This document shows positions 1-11,515 of a DNA stretch of 64,000 nt, in pieces. The position numbers and the translations under genes were made by a program. Source of the stretch: Cryptomeria japonica (taxonomy: Eukaryota > Streptophyta > Pinopsida > Cupressales > Cupressaceae); contig NC_081413.1 in assembly GCF_030272615.1 (NCBI RefSeq), forward strand, positions 158,228,849 to 158,292,848. Direction: 5' to 3'. Position 1 is the stretch's first letter. Each line of letters starts with the position of its first letter. The notes under the pieces were generated by a model, which saw nothing but the letters and a program-made list of their open reading frames with translations, was not told where the DNA came from and made no database searches.

Positions 1-89
1 CCAAGGCGCAAGTTTGAAACAGTGTTTAAAATGCCTTGAGGTGGAATTGAGATGCAAGATTTACAAATTTTGATGATAATAAGGAAAAT

Positions 90-798
90 CGCTCCTGTCC
101 CTCTCCAAGGGTCCAGGGCGAAATTTCCAAATGTGCCCATTTACCTTACATTTTGAAATGATATTTTTGTTCCCAAGACTCAAGAGGTAGTGAAGTGTGA
201 TATTCTACGCCTGGAGGGTAATTTGAAGATTGATGTGATCAAGAATTTGTGCAATGGACTCAAAAGCGCTCCTGTCCCTCACTGAAGGACCAGGGCGATT
301 TTTACAAAATCAACAATTTCCCTCCAAGATTACGCTAAGACGGGATTGTGCAAGATGGGAAAGATCTTCTAAAGCATGGTGAACAAAGGTTTGACTCCAA
401 AACTTGATAATCCTAGGCTAAAATGCAAAAGTCGCTCCTGTCCCTCTCCAAGGGTCCAGGGCGAAAATCTCTGGAAAATCAATTTTGCCTCACAAAAACA
501 AGTTGAACATGCATAGAATGGATGAAGGGGGATCATTGCTTACCCCACAACGAGAATTGACAAATAAAGATGAAGGATTGAGGACAAAAGTGAAAGTTCG
601 CTCCTGTCCCTCTCCAAGGGTCCAGGGCGAAAAAGTCCTAAAGGCTCTTTCCTCCTAGAGATCAAGTGAATTAAACTCAAGACTCCAATTGAAAATGCCA
701 TTTTAGATGCCTAGATGAAGTTATGGCAATAAAAAATGAAGAATGCAAGGCTTAAATTGCAAGTTCGCTCCTATCCCTCTCCAAGGGACCGGGGCGAA
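90..798 (+). repeat. Array of five 33-bp hairpin motifs, period about 167 bp
   Basis: Five copies of a motif that begins CGCTCCTGTCCCT and ends CCAGGGCGA start at 90, 267, 433, 599 and 766, so the spacing is 177, 166, 166 and 167 bp. Each copy is an imperfect inverted repeat: TCGC pairs with GCGA at the ends and CCCT with AGGG around a short loop. The DNA between motifs is much less alike than the motifs. Unit C carries clearly related motifs in the matching position and orientation (22252, 22409, 22450). The position upstream of TATA1 suggests regulatory repeats in U3; that role is inference. Confidence 0.75.
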
Positions 799-1145
799 GT
801 TATTGGCATTCTTTATTTTTACCTTATTTCAACGTTGATATCCTCTAAAAATGCATTAGATGCCAAATTGCTAACTTCGAAATATTTGGAAAAATTTAAA
901 TTAAATTGGCATTTAATAAAAGGCGCATTGGTATTTAATAAATTAATTTTGAGCCTTAGAAAATCGAATTTTTTATTATAAAGGCATTTAAAATTAATTT
1001 TTGTGAAATTAAAATTAAAAAATGGAGCGCTTGGAGGCTTATTTTCATTTATTTTGTCAAGTCGGCCTCTCCTTTTTGCAATTTTATTTATTTTTTTTGC
1101 CCTATTTTGACAAGTCGGCCTATGGGGGGCAAAATGGTGAGCGCC

Positions 1146-1156
1146 CTATATAATAG
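1146..1156 (+). promoter_or_regulatory. TATA1 of unit A, upstream of the unit gene
   Basis: CTATATAATAG lies 432 bp upstream of the ATG at 1578. Unit D has a matching TATA box 443-455 bp upstream of its ATG. The equal spacing in two diverged copies supports a real promoter for the unit gene. Confidence 0.55.
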
Positions 1157-1577
1157 GGGTGTTTTGATCAAGTTTAATCAATCTATCACTCATTATTTCA
1201 AGTGCGAAATCTGGTCTATTTGGAGCGAATTTACCTCAAGTGTTGAAGACTAGAGGTGGTGGAGTTGATTCTTGTGAAGACTAAAGGGGGCACATTTTGC
1301 TAAAGAGAGAGCTTTGATCTACATTTTGCCTGGCCAAAATTCACCTTATTTTGCATCATTTCTTAGAATTAATTCTCAAGAGGAGGTATGGCTAGATCAT
1401 CCTAGTCCCAATGTTGAAGTTTTGAATTTTGAACTTTAAGTTTTTGAAAATTGCATAGTTAATTAGGAAATGATAACTCAAGATTTATCATGAAGTTTCC
1501 TAATTAATATCTTTTAAGTCTTCCTTGCTACTCTCTTAGATATTTTACTAATTATGAAATGTTGTGTAGGTGTCAAG

Positions 1578-4500
1578 ATGGCGACTCCAAAGGCAGGAGC
1601 ATCTACTAGTCGTCCAGCCCTCATGAAGGAAGATCAGAGGAATGAAGAATTGGAGACCAAGATCGTGTCCAAGTGGAGTAACATCGGAGATACCAACTTG
1701 GGAAACTTCAGTGTGAAGAAGTTTCGAGAGGTCCCTTACATTGGAAAGCCATCACCTGTCGCAAAGAGAATAATTGAAAGTGGCATCATCAAGGCGGCCG
1801 GTTTCCCTCCAGCAGTCCAATGCCATGAGCTGATGATCGAGTGTGCCCGCCATTATGACTCACAATCAAGATCGATCGTGTCCAAGGAAGGAAACACTTT
1901 GGCTTACCTATCAGAGGAGGCTATAAGTGAAGCTTTCCATCTTCCAGAGCATAAAGATATGATTTACAAAAGCCTAGAAGGAGCCAGGTCAATGTATGAA
2001 GATGATCCAGACACTTGCTTGAGCATCATCAATAAGAATTGGTTACTCAAAAGTCGTCCTCGCCTGAGCAAGATTCCCAACACACCACATAGGATCGACT
2101 TCCAGGAGGAATACAGAGATTTGATAACTTTGCTCAATCGAGTTACAGGGGCCCCTCAAGCCTTCTACTTTGAGAAGTGGATGTTCTACTTCATCCAAGT
2201 GATAGTCCAAGGGAAAGGAACGATTCATTGGGCTAGAATTATTAGCCATTGCGTGGACGTGTAGTTAAGAAGACTAAAGCCTACCAAGTCATTTCACATG
2301 AGCTCATACGTCATATATGCCTTGATCAGGAGTTTTGAATATGCAGGACTACCTCACAGAGGAGTGATCGGAAGAGGACCCAGAGAGGTGAGAATTTGTG
2401 ACTCTTATGTTCATTTGCATCATCCACCTGGAAGTGACTATAAGTTAGTCAATGATACCTTCACGATGAACATCACTAGGATATTGCAAGGCGGGATTCA
2501 CAATCGACTATCTCTGGATGCACAAGAGCTTGTAAAGAGGTATGGTGCTTGGTTCATCTAGTTTCAAAAGTTTACATATATCAGAGTTCATGGGTGTCCT
2601 TCACCTCCCTACATGTTGCCGAGGTATCCGACAGACAGGATAGTGCTACTTGAGGTGACTAGGCAGTTGGCAGCTTATGCGAAGACATTCAGACACAGGC
2701 ATGGAAATGGAATTCCCGTGCCCATCATATTGGGGAATTCAGTTGAGGTATGTCCTAGTGCTCAAGCCTTGGATGATGCGGAGAAGGAATTAGCTTTATA
2801 TTCATTCACGTTCTTTGACTTGAGGGAGAATTTTGATCCATATGGGTATATGGAAGAGACAGTTGGTAGGAAGTACAAGCATGAATTTCAGGTAGAGGAC
2901 TTTTGGATGAATCTCTCAAGTGATTTAGAAGTGAAAAGAAAGATGCATTCCAGATTACCTTTAGATTTCATCAGGAAGTGCAAAGTTTACAGAGTGGCCG
3001 ATCAAGCTCAGGACAGTGGCAGACATCTCCAGTCATCCTATGACAGAGAAGACAAAGCAGTGAAGATAGATTGGAATGAGCCTGAGATTTCAGACTTGAG
3101 AGCTTTGATGGCTCCAGTTTTGTCATGTACTCGCAGATGGGTGGATGTGCAACATCAAAAGTTAAGAGAGCAGAACATACCAATGACTTTTACTTTGGAG
3201 GAAAGACCAGAAGAAGGAGGAGCAAGCGCAAGTGAAGACAATTCTCATCCTAGAGGCGCAAAGAGGAAAGAAAGACCTGAGAAAAGGGAACCCTCCAAGA
3301 AAAAGCAAGAGGCCAATCAAGATTGCTCATCAGGCACATCTTCTCGACATGAAAAAAGGACAAGTCAAGTTGAAGGACAAGAGAAGACGATGCCTGAGGT
3401 TGATGAATCTATGGAATCGATGGTACAGAATGATAAACCTGAAAAGGGGTAGGCACCTCAACATTCATCAAGTCAATCTCCCCAAGTTGATGAGCTACAC
3501 GAAGAAAAGAATGATGATGAAGTGAGATCTCCTCTTCGAGAAGACGAACCATTGCTTAAGGAAATACAAGTTAAAGAGACAAGATCCGCCATTCCAGATT
3601 GGTTGAAGGAGAGATTGACAAGGGTAATTGTGATTGAGGATGAGGATGATGTAATTGACTTAGAGAGCCTTATAGGAAATTCTCAAGAGACAACGGAGAA
3701 GAAGAAGACCACCAGGATGTCCAAGGTGATCAGAGATGAGACAGGGTCTAGGAAGTTGCAGATAGTTACACCAATAGTGGACAAGTATGAAGGTGAAATT
3801 CTTGCAGAAGAGTATGATGTAGAAACATTTGAGCTTGGTCCACTCACTACTGAACAGGCATTGGATGAGGCAACCGATTCATTTGAAGTACTTAAAGACA
3901 AGCTTAAGGAAGAAATGGAAAAGAATAGAAAGCTTGAGAGAGAGGTCGGTGCTTGGAGAGGTTACTTTAGCCATCTCAATCAGCCCTTGGGACGTCAGGA
4001 TCCAACAGTATCTCCTGTGCAAGCACTTCCCCTTGAATCAGTTGGTGAGGTAGAAAGAGTCAAGAGCTTGGTTCAGCTTATGAGCTTTTGAATTGACAAA
4101 TCCCACACAGTTGCCGTTGAATTTACAACAAGAATGATGCAGACAATCCATCGAGTTATCCAGGTCCTTGAGATCGTCCACAACCTAATGATAACAGTAG
4201 CCGCTTTCGCTCACACTAGAGATGTTATCATTCCTGTTCTGCAAGTGATCAGGCAAACACCAAGGAAGATCCTAGCACAAGAAAAGATAATGGATGGAGG
4301 AGCTCATAATTTACTCTAGTGGTCAACTCTACTCCAGATGAAAGAGGTTCTTTTCGAGGACATCAGCACCAACTGCAATCAAGTTGAGGGTGTCATCCAT
4401 CCAATTCAGGACAAGGTGCTTGAAGTGTTGTGTACCATTCTTGGCAGGAGGATCAAAGTTGAGACAGATGTGGACCTTCAAGAGTTGGAAGAAAGAGTCA

Positions 4501-4796
4501 AGGTCATCTTTTGCAAAGATGAGAATGTCATCACAAATGAGCAACGGGATCTAATGTTCACTACTATGCTCTTGATTGAGAAGATCAAAGAGCTCGAACC
4601 TGGATGGGAAGCTGCTCTTCTCAAGGCCTTTGATCAGGTTATCCATTTGGAGGAATGAATGAGGAATCTTCCCGAGATTCCTATTACTGAGATTGAAGGA
4701 ATTGTGTCCAGATTCGTTGCATATGCTAAGAAAGAACATTGGAAGGGGAATAAGGTTCTAGAAGAGAGGTTGTTACAAAAGGATGTGGCATCTTAA
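1578..4796 (+). pseudogene. Unit-A gene: unrecognised protein of about 1,072 codons, broken by 6 stops
   Basis: One reading frame runs from ATG 1578 to TAA 4794-4796 with no frameshift. Six in-frame stops interrupt it: TAG at 2262, 2559, 3450 and 4317, TGA at 4089 and 4656. Each fits a C-to-T change in a Gln or Arg codon; at 2559 the homologous copy in unit D still has Gln. The start is chosen because unit D begins at the matching place (MATPKAG here, MTTKGAP there) and 24 bases of upstream frame are not conserved. The N-terminal 500 residues look globular (conserved blocks around 'GFPPAVQCHELMIECARHY' and 'YPTDRIVLLEV'). Residues about 550-650 are charged and low complexity; then follows 'IPDWLKERL', a charged helical stretch, and a conserved C-terminal helix region. 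No RT, protease, integrase or zinc knuckle is seen. A gag-like or plant-mobile-domain-like role is possible but unproven. Confidence 0.75.
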
Positions 4797-4971
4797 TTAT
4801 CGTTGGTCTATGTTCCCTCAATTTTTGTGCCAATTAAATATTTGGCTATGCATTTAATAATGTTCAACTAAAAAGGGAACTTTTTGTAACAAACCCTAAT
4901 TAGGGTTTAGGTGTCAAAATCTCAGCCGTTGATCTTCTTTTGATCTGGGCCGTTCATTGTAATTGAGGATG

Positions 4972-5826
4972 CTATATATACCCTCACTCATTTTCATTTT
5001 GTCATTAGATACTTAGCAATTAGAAATTAGATAGCTAGAGCTTTTGGAGAGAAGAAAGTTATTTTGTAGCAAGATTGAGCATTGAAGAAAGAATTTCAAG
5101 CAATTGTTGTCTATTTTGGCTTTGAGATCAATAAAATATTGAAGTTATGGTGTTTTATTGCAATTCTTGTGGCTACTTTGATGGTTGTTTACTTTCTTGA
5201 ATCATTCTCAGTCGTAGTAATTTTTAAGTTTGAAGGACTAAGTGTTGGGCTTGATCTTTTGTGAGATTCACGTTCCAAACCACTAGCTTCTTACTGATTG
5301 TAAGGACACCTTGTGTGGTGAACTAGAGATATTTGGATTGCTTGAACCTTCAATCATTATTGAACTATTGATATGTACCTTTATGGTAGTATTTGTAATT
5401 CTTGATGATTTGAAAATCACTAATCACCTTAGAAGATCGCATCAATTCCAGTAGAGTTGTAATTCCTTGGCAATATTGAAATTGGTAGAATCTTACCAAG
5501 TCTAGCCTACATTGAGTCATTCTTAGGATTAGATTAGAATTCATCTCTTGCAAACCCTATCTTTTGATCTTTTTTGAGAACCTGTTAGTTTTAGGAAAAT
5601 TCTGTTCCTGCAGCTCGAAAACGTAAGGCCCCTTGAAGAAACAACATTTACAACGACCACTGGTGCTTATCCACACGTAGAGATCCTACAACGAAGAACC
5701 TTGGAGTCGTCCTGATTGATCCTTTCTCGCGATATCTTCAGCAATCAGAAGCTTTACTCAAGAGAGGATAAGGTACCCTTGGATATTTTATTCTGTGTTT
5801 GATAGTGCATAAAAAACACGTCAACA
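4972..5826 (+). promoter_or_regulatory. TATA2 and R-U5-like end of unit A
   Basis: CTATATATACCCTC at 4972 follows a conserved AAACCCTAATTAGGGTTT-type block (about 4890) and CAGCCGTTGATC. The distance from the TATA box to the terminus is 855 bp. The corresponding distances are 828 (E0), 822 (D), 878 (C) and 824 (B). This constancy is what an R-U5 region with a retroelement promoter would show. The last 170 bp, containing ACCTTGGAGTCGTC and GTGCATAAAAAACAC, are the best conserved part across copies. Confidence 0.6.
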
Positions 5827-6594
5827 CTTACCATCAAGGAATGCTGACTCGAACTAAGGAGGAATCTCAAGCAATGTCTGAGAAGAAGCTGGATGCATGT
5901 ATGGCTCTCATCAACAATGAGTAGGTCGGTGAACCAAGGAGACATCACTCCAAGCTACCAAAGAGGCTCATAAGTACAAATTTCAAGGAGGAATATAGTG
6001 ACATGACATTCCTATTGAATAGGATCATGGGGACTCCTCAAGGGGCATTGTTTGAAACATGGATGTTCTACTTCATAGAGGAGATTTCAGCTGGATTGAT
6101 AATGATAAATTGGGTGAAGATGATAAGTGACAACTTGGATATTTAGTTAAGGAACTTGGAAAGGACGAAGACGTTTTATATGAGTTCCTATACGGTATAC
6201 ATGTTGGCTAGGAATATAAAGTATAAAGGTTTGATATGCAAAGGTGAAATGGGAAGTAGGAGAGGTCAACTCAAGGTATAGGATTGCTACCCCTAGTAGC
6301 AATTGCATGAGAAAGGGCACTATAGAATAGCGAATGATACATTCTCAGTGTATCCCACTCGTTTGCTACAAGGAGGATTGCAGAAAAGGTTATCCAAGGA
6401 AGCAATGACATTGATAGAGAAGTATGGGTCGTGGTTTATCTAGTTCCCAACCTTCACATACATAAGGATTCAAGGATGCACATATCATCCTTATAAGCTT
6501 TTGAGGTATCCAACAGACAAATTGGTGTTGCTTGAGGTAGTGAGAAAATTGTCTGAGTTTGACTTCATCCAGAAGGAGAAATATAGACCTGGTG
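5827..6594 (+). pseudogene. E0 unit gene, first visible piece (same family as the unit-A gene)
   Basis: Directly after the end of unit A, the plus strand encodes a segment homologous to unit-A residues from about 140 to 390, including 'FKEEYSDMTFLLNRIMGTPQ', 'SWFI' followed by an amber stop, 'FTYIRIQGCTYHPYKLLRYP' and 'LVLLEVVRKL'. Several in-frame TAG codons sit where relatives have Gln. The segment stops abruptly at 6594 where unit B begins and continues at 33167 after a TGGTG duplication. This is therefore half of one split gene, interrupted both by A (left) and by B (right). Confidence 0.75.
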
Positions 6595-7405
6595 TGTTGA
6601 TGGTGTTTTATGCACTATGTAACATAGAATAAAATATTTAGTATTCTATCCTCTCTTGAACAAAATCTCCTCTTATGCTAAGCTTCGTGATCATAGGAGG
6701 TGACTCCAAGGTTCGAGATGTCAGGGCCCGATGTGCTCTTGGATAGATTCGGTGTATTTGATGTGATATTGCTGGAATCACAAGGTGGACTTATGTTGAA
6801 TCTTGAATGCTCGAATGTCGCAGGAATGTGGAAATTAATTTGATTGAAAAAAAGAGGAAAAAGGATGAGGGTTGAGAGAGTTAATCTAATCCTAGGAATG
6901 TAAAAGCAATGGACAATCTTTGGTGAAACTCAACTAGACTTTGCTTTGCCATGCAAAGGAACAACTTCACAAAGTTTAGTGCAATCTCCTAAGGTAAGTG
7001 TATGACGTTCAAATCACTACCATGAACATAGACACAATCAAGGCGATGCATATCAATGAAGAAGTAGCAATTGAAGTTAAGCTTGGCTAAGGTGGATCCT
7101 ATTGACTATGCAAGACACTTTACAATCAGCAAGATGTTAGTAGTATGGATGTACAAATTTCACCATTGATCATGCACAAAGTTCTTCCATTCATCTAAAC
7201 AACATGAAAATTAAATGACAAGTAGAGACCATGCAAATGTTGAATCAACACATAAAGTTCACCATATCTTTAATGAAATTAATATGCTACTTACAACAAA
7301 TTCTTGGCATCAATCTTTGCCTTCTCCTACTCTACTCTAACTATCTAACATCTATCAACTATTGTCTGCTTCTAAACTATTAACCTTTACAAATGAAAGA
7401 GTGGA

Positions 7406-7418
7406 GCTTTATATAGTG
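7406..7418 (-). promoter_or_regulatory. TATA2 of unit B
   Basis: Minus-strand CTATATAAAGCTCC, 824 bp from the unit end at 6595, followed by CACTCTTTCATTTG as in unit C. An AAACCCTAATTA block lies about 80 bp upstream on the minus strand (around 7488), as in the other units. Confidence 0.5.
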
Positions 7419-8114
7419 CTCTCATTGCAATGAAGGGCCAGGATCAAATCCTCATCAATGGCCAAGATTGAAAGATAGAAACCATAATTAGGGTTTGTTG
7501 CACACGTTACAAAGCATTTAATGCTTGTCCAATTATCACAATAAGATGGACACATGTCCTTCTTTGACTAATTGACCAATAGATGATGAGTGTAGGTACA
7601 TCGAACTTTGTGCCCATGTGTGGTAGTTATCCTCTTTGATGGATGTGTCAGGTACATTGAATCTGGATGCCTTAGCTTGAAATAATATGATTGGCTAAGC
7701 AATGACTGGGCGCCACCTCAGCTAGCTGATCCTTGTAACTCATCATAAGTTGAAAGTGATCGAGGCATGTCTCTTGAATCTTGATACTCAACATTTCCAA
7801 GCTCAATCGTGAATGAGACGAAGGTAGGAGATATTCCCAAATTGCATCATCTTCTAACTTTGATTAACTCTTTTGAAACTATCTTTGGCCTTGATCACCT
7901 TCGCATCCTCGTCTTCTTCATGCATCGGAAAATCTCTTAATGTATTGGCATTGATTCTTGGATTTCTGGAGGAAATTCAAGATTGTGAAAATTTTCTTCC
8001 TCTGGCACGTGCATTCCCATGCTTGCTCTTGTAAATCTTTTGCTTCTCTGATCTCCTCTATGTGGTGAAAATCCTTTCTTCATGAAGCAAGCTGGCATGG
8101 AACTTGTTCATAAT

Positions 8115-8352
8115 CAGACCTAAGGTCCGCTCACAAATTTGCAGGTCTGATTTTTGTTATTTAAATTCTGAGTTTAAGCTTTCGGTCTGGACTCTCAATG
8201 CCTTAAGGTCTGATTTAATTGCTGGAGCTCTGATTTTTGTGCATTTTGACCTGATTGCTGAGTTCGAAGATCTAAATCATGCTTCAAGGTCAGAATTCTA
8301 AGCCTTTAGCCACTTCATGGTCTGAGTTTTGATTTGGTTCAGGTTTGATTCC
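8115..8352. repeat. Short degenerate motif array (AAGGTCTGATTTT-like) in unit B
   Basis: At least eight variants of GGTCTGATTTT (for example around 8142, 8181, 8208, 8249, 8286, 8320 and 8341) occur within about 240 bp. The array ends at the chromovirus insertion site. No coding capacity is credible here. Similar copy-specific motif arrays occur in the other units. Confidence 0.5.
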
Positions 8353-8357
8353 TCATC

Positions 8358-9318
8358 TGTAATGTCCCCATCATTTTGACAGGCAAATGGCAGTCAAACT
8401 CTAGCTTCTTAATTCCCTTGGCTAGAGTTAATAAATAATTAAAAGGGAATAATTATAATTGTTTATTAAGTCTTAAAAAGGGGGCCCATTTAAGACTTAA
8501 CATTTAATGACTAGGCGATGTCTTCATGGGGTGATATTTAATAATTAATTAAATGTGAATGCCTAGCCTAAGTCGCTCAAGGGAGCCTTCTAGACACATC
8601 CATTGGCTTTTTGGAAAGAATGAAATTAATTTAAGGAGGTTTGATGCCAAGGAAACAATTCATTCATTCAGCATTTATCCTATTTTATTTCTACCTCTCT
8701 GCGAGTTGGTATTGCTTCCAGGACGAAACCCCTGGCTGTGTGTTGGGACGAAAACCTCAACACAAGTGGTGAATTGAATTTTAGTTTTACTGCAGAAGTT
8801 CAATCATTGACAGCGCCATGATAGCCTAGTGAAATTGCAGCCCAGCCACTCAATAATATCGATTCATGGAAGATTAAGGAGTGGTTTTTTTTGTGTGATG
8901 CATGGTTGACATTAGCAGGGCCTGAAGGAAGGTATTCTTGAACAGAAGAATTCTATGGCGAACATTTCCAGTTGTAAGACAGACTGCCAATCAGAGACGC
9001 AGCCGTAAGGAGTTAATTCTGAGTATAGAAAATTAGCAGTAAGGGCAATCACTCAATTTGATTAGCAATTGGGTTGATTTGGGTATGAAATAAATCCCTT
9101 AGTCCATGCATGTGCTTCAGCAACAGGGTTAAATTGTAATTTGAAATGAATAAGTATTGAATATGAATGAATAAGTTCAATAAATGCAATCAAATTTAGC
9201 TTTTGTTTGTCCTAACTTCACTTGATTTTTGAATAAACATAATGTGCATGTTCAATTGAACAAATAAATTTGTTAAAAGAAACCGAGCTTGTTAGGAAAA
9301 TAGAGTTAGAATATTTCA
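8358..9318 (+). repeat. Chromovirus 5' LTR
   Basis: Starts TGTAATGTCCCCATC and ends GAATATTTCA one base before the PBS. It is 961 bp long and aligns along its whole length with 18299-19330. A small open frame (8559-8777) is LTR sequence shared by both copies and is not called as a gene. Confidence 0.95.
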
Positions 9319-9319
9319 G

Positions 9320-9334
9320 TGGTATCAAAGCCAC
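9320..9334 (+). promoter_or_regulatory. Primer-binding site, initiator-Met tRNA type
   Basis: TGGTATCAAAGCCAC sits one base after the 5' LTR. It matches the usual plant iMet PBS (TGGTATCAGAGCC) except for one G-to-A change. Confidence 0.85.
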
Positions 9335-9540
9335 CTTTCCTGCCATCCTGTGAGGGAAAATCTTTTGCATGTCAGTTTCCTGGTGGAATTGGTAGTTGCA
9401 TGTCAGAATAAAGAAATTCTATGCACAAATATAACACCAGAAGGAGGTCCGAGCATCAGGAGGAATCTGAAATCAGACCAGTTGAAGGTGAAATGGGTGA
9501 GATTAGAGATGGATCACCACCGAGAAATTTAAACAATCAA

Positions 9541-10740
9541 ATGGATCAGTTTCTGACAGCCTTTGCTCAGCAGCAGCAGTAGATGATGCAACAATTCCAA
9601 GATCGAATGATCACTGCTATGGGTCAGTTGAGGATAGATCGTTCTAGGTCCAGAAGATCGAGTAGTGTACCCAGCTGAGCCAATAGTAGACATGAAAACC
9701 AGGACAAAGCAGGGTCTAATGCTGTTAGAACAAAAACTACACGTTCAGATAGATCCCTGCATCCTACCTTCTTGCCTAGACAAATTGAAGAAGAGACAAT
9801 TCCGGAGCAACCAGAGGCAAAAACCCATATAACAGATGATGTGATGGCTGCATATGCTGATTACATGACACTTCTGGAACAAGTTAGAGCGTTAATGAAT
9901 TTGAATCAGTTCATGGATCGGTGGAAGGAAAAAGCTAGATATCGCATGATCAGGCAAGATGGAAGGGCTAGAGGGCAAGGTAGACTTGGTGCTCAACTAG
10001 CTGAATATAAGGACGCATTGAATAAAATCCCTTTACCTACTTTTGATGGTAGTGGACAAATGAGTACCAGAACTTGGGTACACAAACTTGACACCTACCT
10101 GTCTCTCAAACCGATGGAAGAAGATAAGGCCATTCAATTTGTCACAATGCATTTAGGAGTAGTGTATGACTGGTGGCATCATGGGCTAGTTTCTCAAGAT
10201 CATGCACTAATTCATTCTTATGAAGAATTCGTTAACAAATTGATTGCCTAGTTTGACGGAAAAGATGTGGAAGTCTATTATAGGGAGCTGGCACAACTTA
10301 AGCAGACTGGTCATGTTGAGACATACATCAATGAATTTCAGAAAATTGTAGTTATGGTTCCTAATATGACAGAAAGGCGTGTTACAGTGCTATTTGTTGA
10401 GGGCCTGAGTGACAGATTGCGTGGGTTGGTGAAAGCTCACAAGCCTAGCACATTAAACGATGCCATAGGTCTAGCATTGGATTTGAAGACTACACCTCTC
10501 GTCCTACCACAAAAAAAGTTCTCTAGTGGTCCTCAATCAAAGAAAATAATTTTAAACCACAAAAGAATTTCCCACCAAAATCAGATCAGGAGTCCAAAAA
10601 TGAATTTCGCAGGAAGAAGTTATGTTTTAACTGCAAAGAACCATGGGAACCTGGCCATCGTTGCCTTGGTAAAGGCAAGGCGCATCTGATTGAGGTGATT
10701 TCCAAGGATGAAGAACAAGAAGAACAAGATCATAGCATTG
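9541..10740 (+). pseudogene. Chromovirus gag
   Basis: The capsid-type Gag region runs from about 9541 (Gln-rich start) through the retrotransposon gag domain ('LPTFDGSGQMSTRTWVHKLD', 'EDKAIQFVTMHL', 'YYRELAQLKQTGHVETYINEF') to a CCHC zinc knuckle (C-X2-C-X4-H-X4-C) at 10623-10664. In-frame breaks are TAG 9580, TGA 9676 and TAG 10249, each explained by C-to-T in a Gln or Arg codon. A frameshift between about 10520 and 10608 separates the main Gag frame from the zinc knuckle. The start codon is uncertain because of the early stop. Gag would form the virus-like particle. Confidence 0.85.
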
Positions 10741-11422
10741 ACGAGGGTTCTAATTAGGGAGATCAGCCATAGATAGAATTGGAGCACTCAACAACTAAGG
10801 AAACTCCACGAATTGTTACTCTATCTAGAGTCCCACGTAGTAGACCTTTTAGGATGAAGGGTGTTCTTAAGGGATAGAGGATGGAATGTTTGGTTGATAG
10901 CGGAGCCACACATAACTTCATTGATGAAGGATTGGTAATGAGGTGTGGACTTCAGGTTGAAGAGTTTTCGGGATTCAGTGTCATAGTGGTTGACGGTTTC
11001 CCGTTGACATGCACTAAGGTAATTCCTTAGCTTAGCACACAGTTCGGTGACTACACTTTGACAAGGAATTTCTACGTGATTAATCTTAGTAACATAGATG
11101 CTGTGTTGGGATTGGAGTGGTTGGAGTCACTTGAACGTTATGTTCAAGACTTCAAACAGATGCAGCTGGAGTTTATGGTAAATGGGAAGACAATACTTAA
11201 GGCAATGGCAAATGGTGGACACCAGGGTGGTGTTAGCTAGAAGGATGGAGGCCCTTATCAAACATGGTGATGTAGATTGGGTAGCACAGTGCTTTGTTTC
11301 TTCTAAACCAGCCTCCAGTGGAAAACCAGAGTACCATGTGTACTTACAGACATTGTTAGATAAACATAGTGCATGTTTTGGAGACATACCTCCTGGACGA
11401 CCACCAGACAGAGGACTTGAAC
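10741..11422 (+). pseudogene. Chromovirus protease and pol start, up to the hAT insertion
   Basis: In frame with the zinc knuckle. The retropepsin active site 'CLVDSGATHNFID' has its Asp codon at 10896, and the downstream 'DAVLGLEWLES' block is at about 11090-11130. Amber stops at 10755, 10770, 10875 and 11028 fall where the family has Gln. A frameshift near 11238 precedes 'RRMEALIKHGDV'. The frame is cut at 11422, the last base of the left hAT target-site duplication, and resumes after 15556. Confidence 0.85.
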
Positions 11423-11515
11423 CAAAGAAACGGGACTCGGACTCGGCTCGGACTCGGACTCGAGACTTGGCGTCAGACTCGGCTCCAGACTCGGCTGGAC
11501 TCGGGAAAGTGAAAA
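11423..11515. repeat. hAT left TIR and subterminal ACTCGG repeats
   Basis: After the TIR, about ten copies of GACTCGG/GGCTCGG-type hexamers follow within 90 bp. A matching GC-rich cluster in the opposite orientation lies at 15370-15556. Clustered subterminal hexamers are typical transposase-binding sites of hAT elements. Confidence 0.8.

Larger units (their letters stand above)
1..5826 (+). mobile_element. TG...CA unit A (gene-bearing LTR-like unit), 5' end off window
   Basis: Right-hand part of a large unit in plus orientation. In order it holds a tandem array of 33-bp hairpin motifs (90-798), a first TATA box (1146), a long gene (1578-4796), a second TATA box (4972) and a terminus ending CGTCAACA at 5826. 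The same terminus closes four other units in the window. The next five bases (CTTAC, 5827-5831) should be one copy of a target-site duplication; the other copy lies left of the window. It is inserted, in the same orientation, inside the gene of an older copy (E0), which resumes at 5832. No reverse transcriptase, primer-binding site or second LTR is visible. Read here as a solo LTR whose U3 carries a gene; a single-unit non-autonomous element is the alternative. Confidence 0.6.

Noticed and set aside
90-798. CRISPR-like hairpin repeats with 130-bp spacers or a microRNA cluster
   Set aside because: The genome is eukaryotic, spacers are long and repeat-derived, and the motif recurs in another LTR-like unit. 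A hairpin of 33 bp with mismatches is too short for a plant miRNA precursor.
8559-8777. Small conserved frame in both chromovirus LTRs (also 18584-18766)
   Set aside because: Similarity is due to LTR identity; the frame differs in length and has no domain.
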